A DNA stretch of 38,194 nucleotides from JBGTBQ01 sp041749275. GTDB lineage: Bacteria > Acidobacteriota > Blastocatellia > Pyrinomonadales > Pyrinomonadaceae. How positions within the stretch are numbered: the stretch's first letter is position 1; the number at the start of each line of letters is the position of its first letter. A model generated the notes under the pieces. The model did no database searches and was not told the DNA's origin. It saw only the letters and a program-made list of their open reading frames with translations. The stretch is taken from NCBI GenBank assembly GCA_041749275.1, contig JBGTBQ010000042.1, positions 1 through 38,194 of the forward strand, in the 5' to 3' direction. A program made the translations under genes and the position numbers. This document shows, in pieces, positions 9,101 through 17,000 of the stretch.

Positions 9101-9735
9101 TGAACATCGGGCAGGGATTTGGTCTCATGTCCCGTCGCGACGTTCCATAGTTTGATTGTCCGGTCGCTGCCTGCCGAAGCGAGGATCTTGCCGTCCGGCG
9201 AAAACGCGACGGTATAAACCCAGTCGGTGTGACTGATGAGAGTTTTGATTTCCTGCCCCGATTCGACGTTCCACAACCTGACTGTGTTATCGCGTCCCCC
9301 CGAAGCTAGAGTCTTCCCGTCCGGCGAGAAGGCCACCGGCTGCACGAACTCGGCGTGGCCAACGAGGGTTTTAATCTCTCTTCCGGTTTCGACGTTCCAT
9401 AGCTTGATTGTTTTGTCTGCGCTCCCCGAGGCCAGAGTCTTCCCGTCACTGGAGAACGCCACCGACCAGACCCAGCCCGTGTGGCCTTCGAGTGATGCGA
9501 GTTGCTGTCCTGATTCGACGCTCCATAATTTGACCGAGTTATCCCAACTCCCCGAGGCCAGAGTTTTGCCGTCCGGCGAGAAGGCGACTTCCGACACCGC
9601 GCTGGTGTGTCCCGTCTGGACAACGAGATTAAGCTCCTGCGCCTCAAGCGGGGCGGGGCGCGCGGCTAATAATAGCCACAATGCGAGTAGCAATGCCGAT
9701 TTTACCGGGTGCGGGATTGTTCTGTGATGAAGCAT
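6139..9735 (-). CDS. Exported WD40-repeat caspase (14 WD blades + C14 peptidase)
   Basis: The protein has 1198 residues. A signal peptide (SALLLALWLLLAARPAPLEAQ) is followed by fourteen WD repeats at residues ~40-625, spaced about 42 residues (blade-end Trp 71, 113, 155, 197, 240, 282, 324, 366, 408, 450, 493, 537, 579, 621), enough for two seven-bladed propellers. A linker with DDWVVATPEGRFDT (~638-651) follows, then a beta-sandwich (~710-860) and a caspase domain (~868-1140) with His984 in FSGHGYAD and Cys1040 in IVDACHSAA. It ends with the tail NLQQPSLFDF shared with its paralogs. Bacterial caspase homologs usually cut after basic residues; the substrate here is unknown. The start codon lies three bases after the stop of a paralog remnant, and no good Shine-Dalgarno is visible. 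Confidence 0.92.
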   Translation of the reverse strand: MLHHRTIPHPVKSALLLALWLLLAARPAPLEAQELNLVVQTGHTSAVSEVAFSPDGKTLASGSWDNSVKLWSVESGQQLASLEGHTGWVWSVAFSSDGKTLASGSADKTIKLWNVETGREIKTLVGHAEFVQPVAFSPDGKTLASGGRDNTVRLWNVESGQEIKTLISHTDWVYTVAFSPDGKILASAGSDRTIKLWNVATGHETKSLPDVHDRAVLSVIFSPDGKTLASGSSDQTIKLWELVSGQEITQLDGHTGSVFSVRFSPDGKTLASGGGDNKIKLWELESRQPIKSLEGHKRSVHSVAFSPDGTTLASAGFDDTAKLWSVKEGRRLKSLDSEASVPQSVAFSPDGKTLAVGSSDNLIRLWDIEAGRQIKPLVGHTNWVWSVAFSPDGKILASGSMDRTVRLWDLATGRQVKFLTGHGGWVRALAFSPDGSTLASGGDGDEINLWNTRTGELIKSRESGVSDVYSIVFSRDGKSLAYAGTYASVIKIWNIESERGSKSFPLAGDAKAYGSSAAFSPDGKILATGRENEVSLWKVESGDWIKSLDGHTDSIYSVAFSPDGKTLASGGGDNTLRLWDVDSGQQIKSITAHASVIDSLAFSPDGRFLVSGSSDGTVKLWEARSHESLASLSSLENDDWVVATPEGRFDTNKALDRIEGMHWVVKAEAFEPLPLDIFMRQYYEPGLLRRVVAGERFTPLPSIAEINRVQPRVAIREIKPAAASADAADITAEVQNVTADIALSSAAGTTRRTFSSGVFDLRLFRDGQLVGVSTPTAVIQRYNETSPGLSAANEIKLWREANDLRHLKGVTFDSGGNAIYTFRDIRLPRGGEAKTEFSVYAFNADRVKSNTDRKTFEMPASVSSARKKGRAYLLSIGINTSDNPRYNLHYAANDARKMQEVVGARLKAEVGDRYTEAIQIPLISDAGAGEEADNARKDIIKGVFSLLAGRREEVAKDVLARIEKIARVPAVEPEDTLIIAFSGHGYADRNGIFYMLPADMPKDVTALTTETLKRTISSDELSLWMRDITAREMLMIVDACHSAAAVQGKDFKPGPMGSRGLGQLAYDKGMRILSATQSDNVALELDKLQQGLLSYALVKEGIEDGKADTEAEFRRLTAAEWLGFAVKAVPRLYDDILAGRLAVVIDGRKTVLRQKSPDVSVDMSGNGQRTSAVNLQQPSLFDFRRKSGDPLFNLPKGK
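7860..9618 (-). repeat. Array of fourteen ~126-bp WD-blade coding repeats
   Basis: The coding sequence of the propellers is a tandem array with a period of about 126 bp. Within each unit a segment like CTTCCCGTCCGGCGAGAA (FSPDGK, read on the plus strand) recurs almost unchanged. The low divergence between units suggests recent amplification or gene conversion. Confidence 0.8.
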
Positions 9736-9738
9736 ATT

Positions 9739-9833
9739 TTAGCGGATTCGCGCCAGCGTGGTCTCCGTCGGCTTGCGGTGAAAGTCGAAGAGCGCAGGCG
9801 GCCAGCTCTTCGTAAAGTCGCGGGACGCGCCGC
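9739..9833 (-). pseudogene. Remnant of a WD40-caspase C-terminus
   Basis: This is a degraded copy of the 3' end of the gene at 14093-17815. Positions 9752-9792 are identical over 41 bp to 14106-14146, and 9799-9833 match 14236-14270 with only two differences. An 83-bp deletion between the blocks shifts the frame, so the peptide RRVPRLYEELAA lies in one frame and PALFDFHRKPTETTLARI in another. The stop at 9739-9741 lies three bases before the start of the next caspase gene. No catalytic residues remain. Confidence 0.85.
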
Positions 9834-9935
9834 TCATCTTCAGGTATGACCGCATCCTCTTGTTTATCTCGGGCGCACATCTCCGGACTCGGCGGAACAC
9901 AGTCGCATGCTCTACGGCGAGGCCGCGCGTTTCGC
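9826..9935 (-). pseudogene. IS6/IS240-family transposase fragment
   Basis: About 37 residues read ETRGLAVEHATVFRRVRRCA followed by PEINKRMRSYLKMSGAS. This resembles the helix-turn-helix stretch of IS6-family transposases (RGLxVDHSTIxRWVxxYAPE, then KRxRxYLK). The downstream DDE domain is missing and the frame runs straight into the caspase remnant. The match is from memory of the family motif, so it is a moderate call. Confidence 0.55.
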
Positions 9936-10005
9936 AACACAGCCATCTGAGGAAATACCCGAATGGGCAGTTCATTGACATTGTGCGGCGGCGCGGGAGG
10001 AGCCT

Positions 10006-10304
10006 TTAGGGCTTCGGCCGCCGCGTGCTGGCACCGGTAGGCGACAACAGAGAGTCGAGTCGGGTCTCCAGGATTTGCCCGAAACGGTTGCCGAGGCCGA
10101 CGATGCGGTAGCGGATCGTCCCCTTCGAGTTGATGACGAAGAGAGTAGGCGCGGCCCCACGCCGAAGGCGGAAACTGCTTCATGTCTGTGGTCAAAGACG
10201 TTCGGCTTCGGCACGTCGCCAGACGCCTGGCCGAAGGCGCACAGGCTTAAGCAAAGCAACAGAGATGGAAACGAGCCTATCGACACGAAATGATTAACCT
10301 TCAC
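10006..10304 (-). pseudogene. Broken TlpA/thioredoxin-like gene
   Basis: A GTG start at 10304, preceded by GGAGG five bases upstream, opens a signal peptide (KVNHFVSIGSFPSLLLCLSL, then CAFGQA). After GDVPKPNVFDHRHEAVSAFGVG the frame must shift to continue as GAAPTLFVINSKGTIRYRIV, which is the cis-Pro (APT) and beta-strand segment of TlpA/AhpC-like thioredoxin folds, ending at a stop at 10006-10008. The CxxC active-site portion is absent. It is therefore a pseudogene with both an internal deletion and a frameshift. Family assignment rests on the C-terminal segment only. Confidence 0.6.
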
Positions 10305-10400
10305 TGTAGCCTCCAAAGTGTCAACCGCCACGCGGCGGGGCAGGGGCGTCGTGCGAGGGCGATCAGCATGAGCGCGAGTGGAAAGCCAGCATTGATTTTT

Positions 10401-13400
10401 TTAAGGCAGACTGAGCAAAGGGCTTTTAATACTTCTCCGCTTAAAATCGAATAAATGTGGTTGCTGTAAATTCAGACTGTTCTTTTGTTGTTCATCTAAA
10501 TAGACCTCTCTCTTTCCGTCGCCTTTGACGTTCCTGCTGTCAATAATCACGCCGCGTTTGCCTTCTCTTATTTCCTGATAAAGTTCGGGGACACGTTTCT
10601 CCGCAAAGGAGAGCCATTCGGCAGCGAACAATTGCTTATCTTTATCTCCGTCGGCGAGCGCGCTTTTAATCCCATCTTCGAGCAGTGCGTAAGACAGCAG
10701 ACCTTGTTCGAGACGGCTCAACTCCAGCGCGACGTTATTAGCCTGCGTTGCGGCGAGAATCTTCATGTCCTTATCGTAAGCGAGTTGCCCCAAGCCCCTA
10801 CTCCCCATCGGGCCGGGTTTGAAGTCGGCACCTTGCACGGCTGCCGAGGAATGACAAGCGTCAACAATCATAATTGTCTCGGCGGCAGAAATGTCCTGCA
10901 TCCACAAAGAAAGTTCGTCTGACGAAATCGTCTTTTGCAGGGTCGCGGTGCTTAATTTCGTGGTTCCCTTGCCGATGTCATAAGGCAACAGGTAGAAGAT
11001 GCCCGATTGGTCTGCGTAGCCGTGTCCCGAGTAAGCAATGATCAGCGTGTCTTCTGGCTCTACAGCTTTGATCTTCTCCCGGTTGGGGATTTGTTGAAGA
11101 ATGCCCGCCGGGATCTCCTCTTTATTCCCCGCGAGGAGCGAGAAGACGCCTCTGATGACGGCCTTCTGTGCGGTGTTCTCGGCAAGTTTTTTACCCGCGC
11201 TGTAATCAGAGATCAAAGGGATTTGAATGACCTCCGAATACTTATCGCGGTCGGCCTTCATCCGTGCGCCGATAATCTCCTGCATCTTGCGGGCGTCATT
11301 CGCTGCGTAGCGTAATTTGTAAGCGGGGTTCTCCGAAGCGTTGACACCGATCGAAAGAACAAAGGCGCGGCCCTTTCTCGGCGCGTCGATAACGACGGTC
11401 GGGATGATGAACTTAACCGGCTCGGTTGTCGCGCTTTTAACCTTATCCGAGTTGAAAGCGTAAGCGGTGAACGTCACCTCTCGACGCCCGTTCTTAGGAA
11501 GTTTGATGTTGCGGAAAGTGTATTGCATCTTTGTGGGTGAGATGCTTTTGACGTTTTCGGATTTGAGTTTGAAGACATCGTGCGCCTCGCGCCACGCTTT
11601 GTCTTCCGGCGTGTCGATGAGTCTCCCCGACGCTCTCGTTTCGGCCAGCAGCTGCGGAGCATCCTTGATAAAGGCGGCGAGGTTGGCTTTCGGTGTGGAC
11701 ACTCCGACTAACTGCCCGTCGCGGAAAAGCCTCAGGTCGAAGACCCCTGAAGAAAGTCGTTTCTTCATCGTTCCATCGGGCGCAAAGACGCTTACGTCGT
11801 CGGTCACGTTTTCGACCTCGACCGTTACGTCCACCGAACCGGGAACATCTGCGCCGGGTCTGATTTCTTGAATGGCGACTTTCGGCTGGACGCGGTTAAT
11901 GTCGGCGATTGATGGCAACGGTTTGAACTCGCGGTCGCAATTGTTCAGCTCATTACATCTCAGGATGCGCGTCAATAAATTCGGCTCGTAGTGGCTCCGC
12001 ATCAAGACTTCCAATGGGAACGGCGTTAACGGTTCTTCGGGAATTCTCCAATGAAGGACGTTTATGTCAGTTAAATCTTCGGTGGTATCAAAACGGCCTT
12101 CAGGAGTAATGACGACCCAGCCACTGTCGTCAAGCGCGATCAAAGTACACAGTTCTTTCTCCGTCCTTCGATCAAAGAGAACTATCTTATTAGGGAACAC
12201 ACCCTCGGCAGCCGGCGTTAGGGCTACTAACTTCTCAGAAGCATCCAAGTTGTCTACCCTAGCACCGGGAGGTCCCTCAAACAGCTCCGGGAGATTCTTT
12301 TTTGTTCCCGGCTCGGCGGCATTCAAGGATTCCAGAAGATTCCCACTTAAGACATCCCAGATTTCAACCGCCTTGTCTTTACTTTTCGAGACCAGCTTCT
12401 TCCCATCGACACTAAATGACAGCGACGAGATCTCCTTGGAATGTGCTTTTAATGTTTGTAGTTTCGCTCCGCTTTTTACGTCCCATAAGTGTATGTTAGG
12501 CGTAAACCAATCTGTTGAGGCCAAAGTGTTACCGTTCGGTGAATAGACAACTGAAAAGGTTCCCATTGTCACCTCGAACGTTCTCAGGATTTTTGGTTCC
12601 GCCACGTCGCCTATATTCCATAGATTAACCGTATTAAGACGACTTACACTGGCGAGAGTTTTTCCGTCCGGACTGAACCTTACTGAAGAGACAACAAACA
12701 CACGTTTGAAAGCTGCTACAAATTGTCTTCCGGTTTCTACATCCCAAATTATAATTGTGGCTGCCGTGTCTGCGCTTGCGAGTTTCTTCCCGTCAGGACT
12801 GAATGCGAGTGCCCAGACGATGCTCGGGCCGCCTCCGTCAATCCTACGACTTACTTGATCAGCGGATATAGTTTGCCCTTTAATGCTTGAGTGTCTCCCG
12901 GCAACCCTATGGATTACTTCACCGGTGGATACATTTATCCATTCAATCTCACCCTCTATCGTCGAACTGGCAAAGACGTTTCCATCCGCGCTAAACACCC
13001 CAGCGACAGCTGGAGGCTTGCGCCCTGAAAATGAGCGTTTCTCTTTTCCACTCTCGATATCCCACAGTTTGATAACGTAGTCGCTACTTGCTGAAACCAA
13101 AGTCTTCCCATCCGCTTTAATTCTCAACGAAGATAGTGAACCCACATGTCCTGACAGTGTATGCGTCTCCACACCCTTTTCCACGTCCCACAGTTTGATT
13201 GTCGTAACAGATAATGTTGATTCCGCCTTCGACGGCTCGCCAGCGGAAGCGGCTGTTCTCACCCCGTCGCCTCCGCTGGCGAGAATCTTTCCGTCAGCGC
13301 TGAAGGCGAGGCAGTCGATCTCGGAAGCGTGTCCCTTGAGAGTGTGAATCACTTTGCCGCTCCGCACATCCCACAGTCTGACTGTCGTGTCACTACTTCC

Positions 13401-13847
13401 GCCCTCACGAACTTTTCCGTCGGAATCAAAGGTCGTATCACTCCCCCCGCTTGCGAGTGTAGTTCCGTTGAAATTGAAGGCGAGCGACTTTATCTCAGAA
13501 GTGTGACCCTTTAGTGTGTGAATCTCTTTCCCGCTTATGATGTCCCACAACTTAATGTTTTTTTCATCGCTCACACCGGCAAGGGTTCTTCCATCGGGTC
13601 CGAAGGCAACGGGGTTGCTCCCGTTAAATCTCCGAATTTGTCTTCCGCTTTTTACCTCCCACAAGATGATGCTGCCGCGGTTCGCGGAAACTAAAATTTG
13701 CCCGTCCGGACTAAATGACATTGAGAATATTGTGGCCAGGTGACTCGTCTGAACCACCAACTCAACTTTCCGAGCAGACTGAGCAGCAACCGGCGATAGG
13801 AATTGAATGATAGTTAAAATCGAACTCAACAGAGACTTTACTTGCAT
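10401..13847 (-). CDS. Exported WD40-repeat caspase, lower-GC paralog
   Basis: The protein has 1148 residues. A short signal peptide (MQVKSLLSSILTIIQFLSPVAAQ) is followed by 10-11 WD repeats (~35-505, for example NIKLWDI, TVRLWDV, NIHLWDV, AVEIWDV). Two blades carry low-complexity insertions (~135-155 and ~195-215). The linker SGWVVITPEGRFDT (~575-588) and a beta-sandwich (~655-815) lead to the caspase domain (~825-1090) with His942 in AYSGHGYAD and Cys998 in IVDACHSSA, then the tail NLQQPHLFDF. Base composition is visibly more AT-rich than its neighbours. The region just before its ATG was invaded by a small inverted-repeat element, and no Shine-Dalgarno is left there. Expression may be reduced or start elsewhere. 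Confidence 0.9.
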   Translation of the reverse strand: MQVKSLLSSILTIIQFLSPVAAQSARKVELVVQTSHLATIFSMSFSPDGQILVSANRGSIILWEVKSGRQIRRFNGSNPVAFGPDGRTLAGVSDEKNIKLWDIISGKEIHTLKGHTSEIKSLAFNFNGTTLASGGSDTTFDSDGKVREGGSSDTTVRLWDVRSGKVIHTLKGHASEIDCLAFSADGKILASGGDGVRTAASAGEPSKAESTLSVTTIKLWDVEKGVETHTLSGHVGSLSSLRIKADGKTLVSASSDYVIKLWDIESGKEKRSFSGRKPPAVAGVFSADGNVFASSTIEGEIEWINVSTGEVIHRVAGRHSSIKGQTISADQVSRRIDGGGPSIVWALAFSPDGKKLASADTAATIIIWDVETGRQFVAAFKRVFVVSSVRFSPDGKTLASVSRLNTVNLWNIGDVAEPKILRTFEVTMGTFSVVYSPNGNTLASTDWFTPNIHLWDVKSGAKLQTLKAHSKEISSLSFSVDGKKLVSKSKDKAVEIWDVLSGNLLESLNAAEPGTKKNLPELFEGPPGARVDNLDASEKLVALTPAAEGVFPNKIVLFDRRTEKELCTLIALDDSGWVVITPEGRFDTTEDLTDINVLHWRIPEEPLTPFPLEVLMRSHYEPNLLTRILRCNELNNCDREFKPLPSIADINRVQPKVAIQEIRPGADVPGSVDVTVEVENVTDDVSVFAPDGTMKKRLSSGVFDLRLFRDGQLVGVSTPKANLAAFIKDAPQLLAETRASGRLIDTPEDKAWREAHDVFKLKSENVKSISPTKMQYTFRNIKLPKNGRREVTFTAYAFNSDKVKSATTEPVKFIIPTVVIDAPRKGRAFVLSIGVNASENPAYKLRYAANDARKMQEIIGARMKADRDKYSEVIQIPLISDYSAGKKLAENTAQKAVIRGVFSLLAGNKEEIPAGILQQIPNREKIKAVEPEDTLIIAYSGHGYADQSGIFYLLPYDIGKGTTKLSTATLQKTISSDELSLWMQDISAAETIMIVDACHSSAAVQGADFKPGPMGSRGLGQLAYDKDMKILAATQANNVALELSRLEQGLLSYALLEDGIKSALADGDKDKQLFAAEWLSFAEKRVPELYQEIREGKRGVIIDSRNVKGDGKREVYLDEQQKNSLNLQQPHLFDFKRRSIKSPLLSLP

Positions 13848-13854
13848 AACATTT

Positions 13855-13980
13855 CAGCAATTCTCGGTCAGGAATAACGTAAGTCTATGAAAACATTGGA
13901 TCATGGTTCAAAAGAAGCGCAAAAACTCGAAAGCTTAACTCGCATCTGTAAAGAGCTTACGCGCTGACCGAGAATTGCTG
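13855..13980. mobile_element. 126-bp MITE-like element with perfect inverted repeats and 9-bp target duplication
   Basis: CAGCAATTCTCGGTCAG at 13855-13871 is repeated exactly inverted at 13964-13980. The element is flanked by perfect direct repeats ATAACATTT at 13846-13854 and 13981-13989, a 9-bp target-site duplication. The 92-bp interior has no ORF. Target duplications of 8-10 bp with ends starting CA(G) occur in IS4/ISAs1-type elements, but the family is not identified. The proximal duplication overlaps the ATG of the 13847 caspase gene. Confidence 0.85.
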
Positions 13981-14092
13981 ATAACATTTCTCTCTTGTGT
14001 GTTTGCCGTGGCCGCGTTAACGCTCCGCCGAGTTACTGGCGAAGCCTGCGGCTTGGAATGCGCGCGTCAAAGAGTGAACTGTTGCCGCTTCG

Positions 14093-17000
14093 TTAATGGA
14101 TTCTTGCCAGCGTGGTCTCCGTCGGCTTGCGGTGAAAGTCGAAGAGTGCGGGCTGTTGTAAGAACAGCCTGTGGTTGTTCCCGTGCTCCACAAAAACATC
14201 GCGGGCGCCGCTGCCGGCACTCCGTATCTTCCCCGCGGCCAACTCTTCGTAAAGGCGCGGGACGCGCCGCACGCCGTATTCAAGCCACTCCTTCAGCTTC
14301 ACCACTTTGTCCCGCGGCTTGAAATCGGCGGCGTTCTGCTCCAGCCCTTCGCGCAGTAATGCGTAGCTGAGTAGCCCTTGCTGGATCGTGCCGCCCGATT
14401 CGACGGCGAAGTCCGCGGCCTGCGTCGCGGCCAATATCCTGATGCCTTTATCGTAAGCCAGTTGCCCCAGACCTCTGCTCCCCATCGGGGCGGGCTTGAA
14501 CCCCTTCCCCTCGACGGCGGCGGCGGCGTGGCAGGCGTCGACGACCAAGACCATCTCGCCCGCGTCCACCCCGCGCAGCCAGAGGCTCAACTCATCGCTC
14601 GAAATAGAATTCTTTAAGACGGTGGGCGTTACCTCTCTGGACGTGCCCTCTCCGATGTCGGACGGCAGGAGATAAAAGACACCCTCGGCGTCAACGTAGC
14701 CGTGGCTCGAAAACGAGACGAGGATTAGGTCGTCCGGATTCGCGCGTCTGATGTTGGCCGCGACAGCTCCGAGCGCGGCCGCGCGTTCGGGCGCGACCCT
14801 TCTGCCGGCGAGCAAATCGAAGACGGTTCGGATGTTGGCTTTGGTCGCGTCCCTGCGAGCGACCAGCCGCCCGCCCGCCTCCTCGTCGTCGGAGACCAGA
14901 GCGACCTCGACGACCTCGGAGAACTCTCCAAGCGCACGCAGCCTCTCGGAAAAGAGTCGGCGTGCCAGTCGTGAATCGTTCGCGGCAAAGCGCAAATTCC
15001 AAGCCGGGTTCTGATACTTGTTGACGCCGACCGTGATGACGTATGCTCGGCGCGGCTCTTCGCGGGTCGCGGGCGCGCGCCGGACTTCGGAGACCGTTCT
15101 CGCCGTCTCGCTCTTCACCCTGTCCGAGTTAAAGGCGTATGCGGAGAATTCGACCTTCCGTCCGCCAGACCCGCGCGGCAGCTTGACGCGGAAGGTCAGT
15201 CGATCCCGCCCGCCGACGAGCCGTACACTGTTCGCTTCCCGCCACGCGGCCAACTCCTCCATGCCGTCTAGTCTCAGCGGTGTGGCGACCACTTTTTCGT
15301 CAGGGGTCGAGTAGCCGACAAGCTGTCCATCGCGGAGCAGCCGCACGTCGAAGACGCCCGACTCTAACGGCAGCCCGCGCCCGTCCTTCTGCGCCTTACC
15401 AACCGCGCTGCGGACTTCGACCGTGACCTCGACCGAATCGCCCCCGCGCCACGTCACTTGTGGCGGACTCACAATCGGCTGCACGCGGTTGACTGCGGAG
15501 ATATCTCGCACCGGGCGCAGTTGCTCACCTGACAACAGTCGCGGCAGTAGCCGCGGCTCGAAGTAGTCCTTGAGAAACACGTCCAACGAAAAGGCTTTGT
15601 CGGGCTCGTCCGGGAAGACCCCGAACAGCAGACCGGCGCTGTCCAATCGGTTGGCATCGAACCTGCCGTCGGGCAGTTTGACGAGCCAATCTCCGTTCGC
15701 TCTCACGTAGACGTTCGCGAGCCGCCGCCTCCGCGCCAGCTCAATGAGGATGACTTCCGTCACGTCGCCTCGGCGGATGTTGGTAGCCAAGACCTGCCCG
15801 TCCGCGCTCAACGAAATCCCCAGCGGTAACCCTTCGCCGAAGGGAAGGCCGAAGGCGGGCGTGCGCGCGCCGTACTCTTCCGCGAAGATGTCGAGCGGCG
15901 GGTCTTCCCTCCCGCTGCCGACCTCCCACCTCCACACACGGAACAGCGAGTCCATCGCGTACAGGAGCTGTCCGTCGGGGCTGTAGGTCAAGGCCACCAA
16001 CAACTCCATCGTGTTTTTCGTCGTGTGCAGCGATCTCAGCTCCCGACCGCGGGCGGCATCCCACAGCTTGAGCTTGCCCGGAGCCGATAAGGCCAGCGTC
16101 TTCCCGTCAGGGCTGAAAGCGCCGAACATGAGGCCGGTCTTCGGCCCGGCGTAATCTTTGATTGAGTTAAGCACCTTCCCGCTCGTCGCGTCCCGCAGCT
16201 TGACCACGCCGTCGGCTGAAAGGCTGACGAAGAGCTTCGCGTCGGGGCTGAGTAAAGTGGGGCTGAAGATGTTGCCGAGAATCGGGGTGTCGTCATCCGG
16301 TAGCCGCCACGCGTGACGCTCCCGACGCTCCTGCAAATCCCACAGCTTGACCGCGCCCGCGCTGAAGCTCGCGCTCAGCAGGCGACTCCCGTCGGAACTG
16401 ATGTCGGAGAGCAGAGACTCCGGCGGCACAACGCCTAAGGTGAAGGATGACTCCGTGTCGAAGTCGCGAAGGCGGAGCGTGTTATCGGTGGAGAGCGTGA
16501 CGCCGGTCGTTTCGACCGGGCTAAGCTTGGCGAGTATCTCGCCCTCGCTCCCGCGGCCACGCGTCACCTCGCCGGAGGCGAGCGACACGAGGTACGGATC
16601 GAGCCCGAGAACTGAGAGCCAACGCCCGCCGGCGCTGAAGTGCACCGTCGGCCCACCCGGCAGCATGTAGAACTTACCGGGGCCGACGTACTTCACCAGG
16701 TTATTTAAGCTCGTGTCGAGTGGGGCGGCCTGTGGCTGCTTAGGCTCGGCGTGTGAGCCCTCTTTACTATCTAGACTGAAGAACTCGACTGCCCTGCTGC
16801 CGCGGCACACCGCGAGGTATTCACCGTCGGGCGTGAATCTGATTGCGCTGCCGGGGTCGGCGAGCGAGATGAAAGGCAGAGCTTCAAGGGCCCCTATTTT
16901 TTCGACGACGAACAGCTTCTCGCCCGTCGGCCACCTCCAGACGACAATCTCGCCGTCGGCGGCGAGGCTGGCCATCAGGTCTGCGCGCGCGTTAAAGGCG

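Noticed and set aside
7860..9618. Regular ~126-bp repeats considered as a CRISPR or satellite array
   Set aside because: The period encodes WD40 blades in one continuous frame, and the repeats are not palindromic with unique spacers.
13855..13980. Inverted repeat considered as an intrinsic terminator or operator
   Set aside because: The arms are 92 bp apart and flanked by a perfect 9-bp direct repeat, which fits an insertion better than a transcription signal.
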